Source: Peptococcaceae bacterium (GTDB taxonomy: Bacteria; Bacillota; Peptococcia; Peptococcales; Peptococcaceae). Taken from it: a stretch of DNA of 64,000 bases. Under the pieces are notes generated by a model. The model worked only from the letters and a program-made list of their open reading frames with translations. It was not told the origin of the DNA and made no database searches. Positions 50,934 to 59,031 of the stretch are shown in pieces; the stretch's first letter is position 1, and each line of letters begins with the position of its first letter. Both the position numbers and the translations under genes were made by a program. Where the stretch lies: contig JAHZHI010000048.1 in assembly GCA_019420345.1 (NCBI GenBank), positions 1-64,000 of the forward strand, given 5' to 3'.

Positions 50934-51889
50934 GCTTTTAGACTCTCAACGAAACGTTCTGGGTCTTTTTTTATTTCTCCAAATAAAAAATCCACAAATT
51001 GCTCAGAATATGTATACGATTCTTGATTTCCAATTTTATGGAGATACGCATATTTTGGTTCTTGTTTAATATTGTAAAAATCTATAAACAAGTTCAAAAC
51101 GAATGCGTTCAACCCTTTAGGATAACCCAATCGGATATTTTCTTTGAGCATTTTCTCTTTGACGACGACTATTACATTATTGAAAGTATATTTATGGGTA
51201 TTGGCCGGATCCTTTAATTCTTTAATAATTGATACTTTGTTATCGCTTGATTTTTCAATAGACACGACAAAATCAGCCTCTTTTTTCTTTTTTGTTATAT
51301 AGAGATTCTGTCTAATATCAATAGAGAACTTATCTGAATGATACGTTTTTGTTAATATATCGATCTCATTTGCCTGTTGAATAAACTTTTCAGCAATTTC
51401 CGCCGGATATTTCAAACGAATTTCTTCATTAGACAATGGCTCATAAGTAGCAGCGATGGTTAAAAAATTATGTGCAATTTTTTCTGTTACATCAATGCCA
51501 TGAAAGCGCTGCATTTCATTTGTGTAATTCAGTACACACGCCTGAAAAAGAGGGGCATATTTGATCTCATAATCTTCCGTAATAAAATGTGTGCTTATAT
51601 TTCGAAGTTCGATGATCCGTTCAAGATTTAATCGGATTCTTGTATTTTCATCAGTGTATATCTGTTTAACACAGGCGTCTAACGACAGTGTCCTTCCCGG
51701 TTTATCTTTATAATAGATGCTTATCGATCTATTCATGAGTTCAGCTTTTAGCATCAACTCCCACGCATTACAGATAAAGAAACTGAACCCCTCTATACGA
51801 TATTTAATCGTTGGCTTATTATAAATTTCTAACCCTAAAATGAACGCTTCAATACTCTTATCGATCAATTTACTTTTTAAGTCATCCAT
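50924..51889 (-). CDS. DUF3644-like HEPN protein
   Basis: A 321-residue, AT-rich gene. The N-terminal half matches the DUF3644 type: AFILGLEIYNKPTIKYRIEG and FFICNAWELMLKAELMNR, then IIELRNISTHFITEDYE. RNISTH (about residue 95) is an R-x4-H motif, the catalytic signature of HEPN RNases. The C-terminal half is of unknown fold. The family is found in defence-rich regions; function not established. It follows the 178-residue gene by 37 bases and converges on a structured RNA. Confidence 0.75.
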   Translation of the reverse strand: MDDLKSKLIDKSIEAFILGLEIYNKPTIKYRIEGFSFFICNAWELMLKAELMNRSISIYYKDKPGRTLSLDACVKQIYTDENTRIRLNLERIIELRNISTHFITEDYEIKYAPLFQACVLNYTNEMQRFHGIDVTEKIAHNFLTIAATYEPLSNEEIRLKYPAEIAEKFIQQANEIDILTKTYHSDKFSIDIRQNLYITKKKKEADFVVSIEKSSDNKVSIIKELKDPANTHKYTFNNVIVVVKEKMLKENIRLGYPKGLNAFVLNLFIDFYNIKQEPKYAYLHKIGNQESYTYSEQFVDFLFGEIKKDPERFVESLKAKK

Positions 51890-51926
51890 TTTTATCTCCC
51901 TATATTTGTTAAAATGAATCGTAAAT

Positions 51927-52463
51927 CTAAACGTCCTCTTTCTTTGGCGAATATCTTGTTTCTATCTTATCTCTCCCACCTAAAAATCCTGGTTCCTTAT
52001 AAATAATGTAGTCACCTTCACGTTTTCCAATCAAATCGAAGCTCTTCTTTTTCAACCTTTTACCATAAACAACGTTTCCACAATCTGGGATATTGATTTC
52101 AATATTATTTAAATCAATGCGTTTTGAATCCTTCAATAAAGCTCTTTTAACTTCAAGCTGGTAGCTCATCATCTCCTGCACATCCAGCGGTATCGGAGAT
52201 TGTGATCTTAAATAAGCGTCGATGTGTCGAATATTGCTTTCTAAATAATGGTCGACCTGCTCCGCAAGAGCCAGAATAATCCCTTTCAATGTATCTGGTA
52301 TCTCATCTATCTCTACATTCATGCAAAGTTCCGTCCCAATCTTCACTTTACCATCAGGAAAAAAATACACAGTATATTTTTCTTTTCCATCTTCTCCACA
52401 TCGGATCACCAAATCACCATATTTTGTATACTCGTGCATGCCATAAACCGGTTTAATATCCAT
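51927..52463 (-). CDS. Hypothetical protein upstream of the DUF3644 gene
   Basis: A 178-residue AT-rich gene, no family recognised. The N-terminal ~60 residues look like a beta-rich domain (GDLVIRCGEDGKEKYTVYFF); the middle is helical (GIILALAEQVDHYLESNIRH); the C terminus is basic (GKRLKKKSFDLIGKREGD). AGGAGGTTAAA precedes the ATG. It shares an operon with the DUF3644 gene and could be its protein partner. Confidence 0.6.
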   Translation of the reverse strand: MDIKPVYGMHEYTKYGDLVIRCGEDGKEKYTVYFFPDGKVKIGTELCMNVEIDEIPDTLKGIILALAEQVDHYLESNIRHIDAYLRSQSPIPLDVQEMMSYQLEVKRALLKDSKRIDLNNIEINIPDCGNVVYGKRLKKKSFDLIGKREGDYIIYKEPGFLGGRDKIETRYSPKKEDV

Positions 52464-52505
52464 TTTAACCTCCTAAAAATCACTCACCGTTATATACCTA
52501 TAATA

Positions 52506-52534
52506 ATTGTATCAATATTCTATTTATTCTTCAA
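52506..52534 (-). promoter_or_regulatory. Promoter of the 178-residue/DUF3644 operon
   Basis: Minus-strand -35 TTGAAG (52529-52534) and -10 TACAAT (52506-52511) at 17 bp, about 45 bases upstream of the start codon. Confidence 0.65.
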
Positions 52535-52564
52535 TCTTATTTCGTCATCGATTCACAAATAAAT

Positions 52565-52606
52565 AAAGCCGAGTATTTGACCAGTTAGTCAAACACTCGG
52601 CTTTCG
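52565..52606 (-). terminator. Terminator after the DUF6179 gene
   Basis: Fifteen-bp stem AGCCGAGTxTTTGAC/GTCAAAxACTCGGCT with a six-base loop. On the minus strand it is followed by TTTATTTATTT. Confidence 0.7.
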
Positions 52607-52626
52607 TCGATATTATACAGTTTTAT

Positions 52627-52686
52627 TATTTCTCCACCACCGCCATGCCGGTTTCCCTGCGGACGGCGTGGCCGAGGGCGGTGGCT
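52627..52686 (-). pseudogene. Stalk-domain 3' remnant
   Basis: The minus strand encodes ATALGHAVRRETGMAVVEK and TAA, matching the last ~20 residues (ATALGHTVRWENGIAVVEK) of the stalk protein at 63306. No upstream part remains. It abuts the stop of the DUF6179 gene. Confidence 0.7.
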
Positions 52687-52689
52687 TTT

Positions 52690-54042
52690 TTATGCCTCGT
52701 CTTTTTGAATGCTGCGAAGCAGGCGTTCTATTTGTTGGTGTTCTTCGGCAGAAAGCTGCTGTTTTCTTTTTTGCAGTGATGCGAACAAAAGCTGTTCACA
52801 GTCTCTATTCAAAAAATCATCATCTGGATATTGGGCCAGCAGCATCACAAAAACGGGCAACGACACTCTGTCAATCAATAGGTCAAAATCGCTGGCATAA
52901 AGCGCTGCATCGGATACAATATCCAAAAAATCGGCAAGTCCATGCACCTGATCCAAAATGAGCGCCACTTTTTCTTCACTGTTGTCTGCCTGAATAATCT
53001 TTTCCAGTAAGTTTTGATAAGCGCGGTCGGTCATTGTTGTACCCTGCGGAAAAATGAGTTGAGGCTCGTTTTCCGGATAAGAAGGGATTAAAAACACTTT
53101 ATCGAGCGTGTCCGTCTTCACTGCATGCAAAATAACAGCGGCGAGTTTTGGTATGCACAACAACGCATATCGCATAGACGCTTGCGGCAAATGCATGACC
53201 CGATTCAAAGAGAATAACGCTTTCATTATGCACGCCTCTATGTATTTTTCCGATTGATTTGAAAACCGCTGATACAAAAGAGAGACGTCCTGCTGCGTCA
53301 AATCAAGATGCTTGGGGCTGCGCTCTTGCAGGACCAGCCCAAGGGCCGACAGGAGCACTGGCTCAAAAATGTTTAACGGCACACTGCGATAATCTTGGGT
53401 CAGTCCACATAACAAGTGATGGATGTCGCGGGAGGCAAAGCACGTACAAAAATCATTTTCTGCACGAATATGCTGCAAGTATTTTTCAATAAATTCAATG
53501 CCATCCAGTTCCGGCCGCCCCATAAAAGTGGGGTAGTCGGCTGTAATATGAATCTCATGAGCAGAAAACTGTGGACGGTATAATTTGAAAAAACCGCTGA
53601 TGCCATCTGCAATGGTCGATCGATAATACACATTGGGGGTGTCGAGCAGGTGCTCTAGGATGGCTTTTTGCAGACGACGGGAACGAATCGTTTTCCGATG
53701 CACAAGCTTTAATCCTTCTTCAAACAACACGTTTAAGGGCGTCGATTTTAATTGCTCCAAGGCTTGCTCCGGCATGGAACAAGTTTTCAATTGAACACCG
53801 ATCACAAACAGAATGGACTTCATCATGGCCTGGGCTTTTTCTGTTGGAATAGAACTGCTGCGCCCCTGGCTCCACTTGTCGGTTTGCTCGGCAAGCAATA
53901 ACAGCAAGCGCGTTTGAACAGCGAATTGTTCTTTATCTGATAATAGCCCGCAAGAACAGGCTTGCTGAATCAATGATTGAACATAGTTTTTGGCGCTCAA
54001 TGCTTCGGCATTCAGCAGCGAACATCTATCAAGCGATTCCAT
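52690..54042 (-). CDS. DUF6179-family protein
   Basis: A 450-residue, largely helical protein without signal peptide or membrane segments. It resembles the DUF6179 family, which in Clostridia is encoded next to DUF6323, as here. No catalytic motif is evident. AAGGAGAGCGAAC gives the ATG at 54042, overlapping the DUF6323 gene by 14 bases. Function unknown. Confidence 0.7.
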   Translation of the reverse strand: MESLDRCSLLNAEALSAKNYVQSLIQQACSCGLLSDKEQFAVQTRLLLLLAEQTDKWSQGRSSSIPTEKAQAMMKSILFVIGVQLKTCSMPEQALEQLKSTPLNVLFEEGLKLVHRKTIRSRRLQKAILEHLLDTPNVYYRSTIADGISGFFKLYRPQFSAHEIHITADYPTFMGRPELDGIEFIEKYLQHIRAENDFCTCFASRDIHHLLCGLTQDYRSVPLNIFEPVLLSALGLVLQERSPKHLDLTQQDVSLLYQRFSNQSEKYIEACIMKALFSLNRVMHLPQASMRYALLCIPKLAAVILHAVKTDTLDKVFLIPSYPENEPQLIFPQGTTMTDRAYQNLLEKIIQADNSEEKVALILDQVHGLADFLDIVSDAALYASDFDLLIDRVSLPVFVMLLAQYPDDDFLNRDCEQLLFASLQKRKQQLSAEEHQQIERLLRSIQKDEA

Positions 54043-54514
54043 GTTCGCTCTCCTTAAACGTCTCAAGCGATTTTCCTGAGCGAATATGCGCAGACAATCT
54101 CAGCGCTTCATCCGACACCAAGTCCACAGAACCGTGGCAACGGTTGTTAAACGCATTTTTTAAAAACGCAATGATCGCATCATCCGACAAGGTGTCCCAT
54201 GTATCGTTTTTCAAACCATAGAACAAAGGAATCAATTCATGCAAGGTATTTTCATAAGAGTCTTTTTCCATATACGGAGAATCACAAAATGCCAGCATCA
54301 ACTTGTCAACAACGCTTCCATTGAGTTCAATGCGCCCGCTTTCTTTTAAGGCATGTGTGCGAGTGTGCGCCAAGGCCAGTGCCTGCTGCTTGGTCAACGC
54401 CAAACCATATTTGGCAAGCTCTTTGTTGCACTCAAGTATGGCATCGATCGTTTGCTGTTCCATCAGAGAACAACCGACTGCATCAAATGAAACGAGAAAA
54501 TCAGCATTTTCCAT
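54029..54514 (-). CDS. DUF6323-family protein
   Basis: A 161-residue helical protein. The pattern CNKELAKYGLALTKQQALAL and VDKLMLAFCDSPYMEKDSY, then FLKNAFNNRCHGSVDL, matches my memory of DUF6323. It is coupled to the DUF6179 gene and lies downstream of a TetR regulator. GGAGGGGATGCTTC precedes the ATG. Function unknown. Confidence 0.7.
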   Translation of the reverse strand: MENADFLVSFDAVGCSLMEQQTIDAILECNKELAKYGLALTKQQALALAHTRTHALKESGRIELNGSVVDKLMLAFCDSPYMEKDSYENTLHELIPLFYGLKNDTWDTLSDDAIIAFLKNAFNNRCHGSVDLVSDEALRLSAHIRSGKSLETFKESEHGIA

Positions 54515-54652
54515 GAAGCATCCCCTCCTCAAAACCAACAAAATCAGCAAACAAATTGATTCCCTCTGACGCCATTGCCAGCCATTCGTTTATTCTCATG
54601 TATTGATGAACGGTTGATTTTTCATATCGGACAAATATCTCAACATTTCTCA

Positions 54653-55297
54653 TCAAAGTCTTACCTCTAAAATAGAATTGATCAGCTGATTAAAGCCATA
54701 CTCTAAAAACTCACTTTCTGAAACAGAAAATTGCTCAGAAAGAAAATCTCCTTTTGTCTGAACAAGCGTGAACAAGGCTTGAATGCCTGACCATAAAATA
54801 TAAACCGTCGGCATGGGAATAATATCCTGCCGGACCACGCCATCTTCTTTTCCACGTTCGATAAACGCTGCAAAAAGATCGTTGATCTCCGTGCCCAAAA
54901 GCAACACATGGCGCACCGTCTCTGAAAGATTTTCCAACCTTAAATCCTTTGAATGGACTTTGTTCACTTTTTCGCTGGAGTACGGATATTCCATCTGAAA
55001 CCGTCCTATCGCATGACAAAGCGCCTTATACGTGCACACAAAATCCATATTTTGATCCATCGCATGTTGAAAATCGCGTTTTAATTGCTCCAGCCCTTTC
55101 TCTACAATGTGATTTAAAATATCATTTTTATTGTCAAAGTAGGCATAAATGGTCCGCCGGCTATACCCGGATGTTTTTGAAAGGTCTTCGATCGTTGTTT
55201 GTGAATAACCTTTTTCCGCGAAAAGCTTTTCTGCGGCATTTAAAATCTGTTCCCTATGCAAAGCGGCAACGGCTGCGTTCTTATTTTCTCTTCCCAT
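54653..55297 (-). CDS. TetR/AcrR family transcriptional regulator
   Basis: A 214-residue regulator with an N-terminal TetR helix-turn-helix (YSQTTIEDLSKTSGYSRRTI with YAYFDNK, residues about 31-58) and a ligand-binding C-terminal domain. The ATG at 55297 has TTGGAG six bases upstream; an earlier ATG lies inside the operator and lacks a ribosome-binding site. It probably represses itself and the downstream DUF6323/DUF6179 genes. Confidence 0.9.
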   Translation of the reverse strand: MGRENKNAAVAALHREQILNAAEKLFAEKGYSQTTIEDLSKTSGYSRRTIYAYFDNKNDILNHIVEKGLEQLKRDFQHAMDQNMDFVCTYKALCHAIGRFQMEYPYSSEKVNKVHSKDLRLENLSETVRHVLLLGTEINDLFAAFIERGKEDGVVRQDIIPMPTVYILWSGIQALFTLVQTKGDFLSEQFSVSESEFLEYGFNQLINSILEVRL

Positions 55298-55314
55298 GAT
55301 ATACTCCAATTTCA

Positions 55315-55339
55315 TTTAGTATACCGACAGTATACTAAA
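55315..55339 (-). promoter_or_regulatory. TetR operator and promoter
   Basis: Perfect inverted repeat TTTAGTATAC-CGACA-GTATACTAAA. On the minus strand its proximal arm contains the -10 TATACT, 16 bp from a -35 TTGATG just upstream, so repressor binding would block its own promoter. Confidence 0.85.
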
Positions 55340-55373
55340 CATCAAGTTTGTTTTCAAGGTTACACTTTGCCCG

Positions 55374-55412
55374 CCCCCCCAACGCAAAACATCCCGCCGT
55401 GGGGGCGGGATG
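55374..55412 (-). repeat. CATCCCGC hairpin repeat, copy F (terminator of stalk gene 2)
   Basis: Same hairpin and TTTTGCGTTGGGG tail as copy E, 14 bases past the stop of stalk gene 2. It marks the left edge of the second cassette. Confidence 0.8.
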
Positions 55413-55425
55413 CGGGGTGGGTGGG

Positions 55426-56064
55426 TTATGGGTTGCAGAGTTTGCATGGGGTGTAGCCTTGGCTGATGAGGCTTTCGCGGGTGCCTTGGTAAGGGATGGG
55501 GTTGGTCATGCGGTCGACGGCGGAGCAGGTTGGGCGGTGGAATTTGTAGCTGTTGTTGTTGAGGATGAAGCTGGTGGCGACTGGGGTGGATGGGCCGGTG
55601 GTGCCGCTGGTGGTGATTTGCACGTCGCGGGCGGCGTTGTCCCAGTAAACGTCGGCGCCAAGGGATTCGGCAAAGACGCGGATCGGCAGCATGGTGCGGC
55701 TGTCTTTGATCATTGGAGCGACGTCGCTTTCTTTGGCGGTGCCGTTGTGGTAGTAGGTGGTGTCACCGACGACGAAATAGGCAGTGGTATCGCCTTTTTC
55801 CACGCTGATGCTGCGGCTGGCGTTGTCCCAGACGACGCTGGCGCCCATGGCTTCGGCCGCAGCGCGCATTGGCAGAAAGACGCGGCTGTTTTCGATGATC
55901 GGCGGCACGTCGCACTGGATGAGGGCGCCGTCGATGTGCACCGTGATGGCACTGCCGGCCTTGCTCTGCGACGCGCCAAGCTCATCCGCCTGCGCCGCCG
56001 ACGGCAGCACAGCAACAAGCGCCGCCATCAGCACAGCGGCTAGGATAGTGAATCGTTTTTTCAT
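55426..56064 (-). CDS. Secreted stalk-domain protein with C-terminal Cys motif, copy 2
   Basis: Identical in protein sequence to the gene at 46078-46716: signal peptide, two-part stalk domain and the FHRPTC/PCKLC tail. Ribosome-binding site and start are the same. Confidence 0.85.
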   Translation of the reverse strand: MKKRFTILAAVLMAALVAVLPSAAQADELGASQSKAGSAITVHIDGALIQCDVPPIIENSRVFLPMRAAAEAMGASVVWDNASRSISVEKGDTTAYFVVGDTTYYHNGTAKESDVAPMIKDSRTMLPIRVFAESLGADVYWDNAARDVQITTSGTTGPSTPVATSFILNNNSYKFHRPTCSAVDRMTNPIPYQGTRESLISQGYTPCKLCNP

Positions 56065-56160
56065 GATGATGTTCCTCCTTTTTTCGGGTACGATTATGCT
56101 TTTGGGGTGTCGTGTGGTGGGGATGGTGTCAAAGGATTTGGGCAAGGGCTGTGACTTTTA

Positions 56161-56233
56161 TTGAAAAGAGTCTCGACAGCGTACGAGACTCGCACACAAA
56201 AACGAGGCTTTCGCAGGCCATCGAAAGTCTCGT
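56161..56233 (-). terminator. Tandem terminators of abiE, copy 2
   Basis: Same two hairpins as at 46813-46885, each followed by a T-run on the minus strand. Confidence 0.8.
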
Positions 56234-56241
56234 TCAATCCA

Positions 56242-56736
56242 TTATTCATCAATCGCTGTAAATATCCGGTCTATCTCCTCGAACACTTTGAGTGCGTCGT
56301 CAAAATTCTGCTTTTCGTTCGTATACAGCAAGTCTTCGTGCAGAGTTTCATAACGCTTGCGAATGGATGCATCAAAGAAGTCTTTCCAGGTGTCAAAACG
56401 ATAGGGCGCTTCGGGATTGTAGTCCGCAGAACAGGCTCTCTTTTCAAGAAAGACCCGATCGGTTTCTTTCGTTTTTCTTAGCAGCGCCTTCAGAGTGTCC
56501 GCATCCTGCAGGAAGGCCTGAATCTCCACACGATCAAAGAGCGCCGTCACATCGTAAATATGGCGCACCTTGCCGTCTAATGTGCCGCAGATGGCGTGAC
56601 GCTTGACCGACAGGACTTTGTCGAGGAAGGTGCGTTCGATCGCCAGGGTGTTGATCGTCACTTCTTCCAGTTCATACTCAGCGGCAACGTCATTCATGCC
56701 ATGGTTCTCCAGGTATTCCTGAATGTAGGTTTTCAT
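56242..56736 (-). CDS. AbiEii-type toxin, C-terminal part, copy 2 (separate frame)
   Basis: Identical to the frame at 46894-47388, with the same ATGA overlap and absent ribosome-binding site. Since both copies share the split, it predates or was copied with the duplication. Confidence 0.8.
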   Translation of the reverse strand: MKTYIQEYLENHGMNDVAAEYELEEVTINTLAIERTFLDKVLSVKRHAICGTLDGKVRHIYDVTALFDRVEIQAFLQDADTLKALLRKTKETDRVFLEKRACSADYNPEAPYRFDTWKDFFDASIRKRYETLHEDLLYTNEKQNFDDALKVFEEIDRIFTAIDE

Positions 56737-57173
56737 TCTTTTTTTGCGTAGGGATCAGGACGAACGCTGGAGCCGATTTCAAGCTTCACCTTCAGGCCAT
56801 CGTCAAAAAAGACAAAGGCGCTTTTGTTCCGGTCGTTGCGCTCTCCTTCTATTTTCTCCATGCCATAGCCCTCGGCCATCATTTTTTCAATGGCTTTCAG
56901 TGCTTTTTCAATGTGCTTTCGCGACTGGCCTTCTGAAGGAAGATAGGTCAGGTCAATGTCCTCAGAAAAGCGTTCAATAGAGCCTGGATAGCATTTGCTG
57001 AGTGACGTGCCGCCCTTGAACACGCATTGTTCGGCAAAATCGCTCTGCTGAAGCTTTTGCAGCATGCTCACAATGTAATAATCTCTTCGCACCGCATCTT
57101 CAGGAATGCCCACCTCATCCGCTGTGATGCTGCAAAGGTCGCGAAAGTCTTCGTTGTTCTCATGCAGTCTCAT
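56733..57173 (-). CDS. AbiEii-type toxin, N-terminal part, copy 2
   Basis: Identical to the frame at 47385-47825, including the KGGTSLSK and SEDIDL nucleotidyltransferase motifs and the A7 run (56739-56745) before the stop. Confidence 0.85.
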   Translation of the reverse strand: MRLHENNEDFRDLCSITADEVGIPEDAVRRDYYIVSMLQKLQQSDFAEQCVFKGGTSLSKCYPGSIERFSEDIDLTYLPSEGQSRKHIEKALKAIEKMMAEGYGMEKIEGERNDRNKSAFVFFDDGLKVKLEIGSSVRPDPYAKKE

Positions 57174-57852
57174 AAAGATCCTCCAAGTTTGGAAATTTAT
57201 AGGTCGAGAGCGCCGATAAAAATTGCTGCAGAGAATGGCGCACATTGAGCCGCGTCAACAAAGCAGCCAAAAAAGCAATGGTGGATTTTTTGTAATTCAT
57301 ATGTTCAATCACATACGTCGCGTCGGCATCGGAATAGGTCTGCGCAAAATGTTCCACATAAGAAAGGAAGGCTTTTGTATTCAGGTCCTCAATGTTGCCG
57401 AAGTTCTGAAGAATTTCCAGCGCTTCAATGGTCGCGACGCGGTCGTCGTTCAGCACGCAGGAAATATTTTTAACATGCACATTGCGAACGGTCTTCTTCT
57501 GGTCCGGCAAGGCATTGGACAACACATCGACCGTCTTGCTGATCTGCGTCGTCAGACCTTTCCTATTAAAGAGCCGATAGCCGACCACAAGGCCGCGCTG
57601 ATTGTCCACATAATGGGCAACGATGTCCTGTTCCCGCATCGGCACCGTGCCGAATCTGGACGTCTTTGGACGGTAATACAAGCCTTTCGCCAAATGCGCC
57701 AAGACCCCTTTTTGGCAGAGACGCTCCAGCGTTTTATAAAAAGCCGCCTCGGACACATCCTCGGCAAAGCGTTCATACAGGCAGCGTGCCTCAATCACCG
57801 TGTTTGCACGCATCGTGCAAAGAGCTGGTTCTATTTGTTCTCTGACTGTCAC
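57160..57852 (-). CDS. AbiEi-type antitoxin/transcriptional repressor, copy 2
   Basis: Identical to the protein at 47812-48504, with the same GTG start. Being identical, either antitoxin should neutralise either toxin, and each could bind both operators. Confidence 0.85.
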   Translation of the reverse strand: MTVREQIEPALCTMRANTVIEARCLYERFAEDVSEAAFYKTLERLCQKGVLAHLAKGLYYRPKTSRFGTVPMREQDIVAHYVDNQRGLVVGYRLFNRKGLTTQISKTVDVLSNALPDQKKTVRNVHVKNISCVLNDDRVATIEALEILQNFGNIEDLNTKAFLSYVEHFAQTYSDADATYVIEHMNYKKSTIAFLAALLTRLNVRHSLQQFLSALSTYKFPNLEDLYETA

Positions 57853-57883
57853 TCTGCTCGCCCCCTTCCATTGATCTACCTCA

Positions 57884-57934
57884 ATGATAAGTGGGCAGCA
57901 CCGGAGTGTCAAGTAAAAACTATTTTTGCTTGAC
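57884..57934 (-). promoter_or_regulatory. abiE promoter and operator, copy 2
   Basis: -35 TTGACA (57907-57912) and -10 TATCAT (57884-57889) are kept, but the spacer differs from copy 1 at three positions. The inverted repeat is GTCAAGTAAAA/TTTTGCTTGAC, with one mismatch that copy 1 lacks. Confidence 0.8.
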
Positions 57935-58017
57935 GCACCCCAGCATGAGCCCATGTAAGCGACGGTCCCTCTTCATAACACCCCATATACATTTTACTGT
58001 ATGTGAAGGCTAAAGAC

Positions 58018-58052
58018 GAGAAAAAGGCCACCTTATGGTAACCTTTTTCGAC
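58018..58052 (-). repeat. AAAAAGG hairpin repeat, copy 1
   Basis: GAAAAAGGCCACCTTATGG then TAACCTTTTTCGACA. It folds into AAAAAGG/CCTTTTT with internal pairing and is terminator-like on both strands. A close copy is at 63229-63262. Confidence 0.7.
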
Positions 58053-58058
58053 AAGCTA

Positions 58059-58085
58059 AGAGGAGATGAATTTCTCATCTCCTCT
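58059..58085 (-). terminator. Hairpin after the LysR gene
   Basis: Eleven-bp stem AGAGGAGATGA/TCATCTCCTCT, nine bases past the LysR stop. The T-tract is supplied only by the next hairpin (58018-58052), so the two together probably terminate. Confidence 0.6.
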
Positions 58086-58093
58086 GTACCATC

Positions 58094-59014
58094 TTATGAA
58101 ACATCCACAGAAAACGCATTTTCTGCAATCACCTGCTTCAATATTCTAATGAAGTATTTTTCTATATTCCCCAGTTTATAGCGTGAATTTTCAATATAAC
58201 CGTAAGTAATCGGCAACGGCATATCTTTAATACGCATCGTCTTAATGCGTCCACTAGTTACATATAAATCGGAACGAGAATTAAATTCCGGCAACACGCA
58301 AAAACAACGACTTTCGACAATCATTCGCTTGATCGCCCCGGTGCTGTTTGTGCGATAATTGAAAATCATGTCTTCTTTTGAAAATTTTTCGCGCGGCCAA
58401 TAGTTCGCTTCGTTTTTCAAAAACTCATCGCCAAAGACAATATAGGGCTCTTTAATAAGCTCCTCATACGTGACCTCTTCCAAAGAATATAGCGGTGATT
58501 TCGGACCTACATGTACCAAATACTCATTTTGAAACAACGGCATAAACGATAAATCCCCGCGTAATAAGGCGGAATCATAAATCCCTATCCCCAATCGCGT
58601 ATGACCGGCGGCAACGCTGTCATAAATTTTGTAGTCTTCCATAACCGACACGGAATACTTTACATCTTTTCCATCCTCACTGATTTTATTGACGCAATAG
58701 GGCATCAAGCCTTCCGAAATGGCAAACGAAGTTGCTAAATTTAAGCTATCCGTAAAATTATAGATGTCTGCAATTTCTTTCATTTCCCGTACCAACACAA
58801 GGACATCTTCAGCTTTTTTGGCAAACTCTTCACCAATTTGTGTAGGTACCACCCCTTTGGAACTACGCACCAGCAACTCTACACCAATTTCCATTTCCAG
58901 GCGGTTAATTGCGGTACTGTACGTCGACTGTGAGGTATAGTTTTTTTCGGCAGCAATTGAAATCGACTGATATTTTATAGCTTCACACAATGAATTCAAG
59001 TCTTCAAGCTTCAT
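58094..59014 (-). CDS. LysR-family transcriptional regulator
   Basis: A 306-residue regulator: N-terminal winged helix-turn-helix (KNYTSQSTYSTAINRLEMEI, residues about 24-43, then GVELLVRSSKGVVPTQIGEE) and a C-terminal two-lobed effector-binding domain. It lies downstream of the BCCT transporter and amidohydrolase genes, which it probably controls; the effector is unknown. Confidence 0.9.
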   Translation of the reverse strand: MKLEDLNSLCEAIKYQSISIAAEKNYTSQSTYSTAINRLEMEIGVELLVRSSKGVVPTQIGEEFAKKAEDVLVLVREMKEIADIYNFTDSLNLATSFAISEGLMPYCVNKISEDGKDVKYSVSVMEDYKIYDSVAAGHTRLGIGIYDSALLRGDLSFMPLFQNEYLVHVGPKSPLYSLEEVTYEELIKEPYIVFGDEFLKNEANYWPREKFSKEDMIFNYRTNSTGAIKRMIVESRCFCVLPEFNSRSDLYVTSGRIKTMRIKDMPLPITYGYIENSRYKLGNIEKYFIRILKQVIAENAFSVDVS

Positions 59015-59031
59015 TGATTACACTCCCGACT

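Larger units (their letters stand above)
55375..57948. repeat. Duplicated stalk-AbiE cassette, copy 2
   Basis: Direct repeat of 46027-48600. All four encoded frames give the same protein sequences as copy 1. Divergence begins in the promoter spacer at 57892 and increases toward 57948. Confidence 0.95.
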
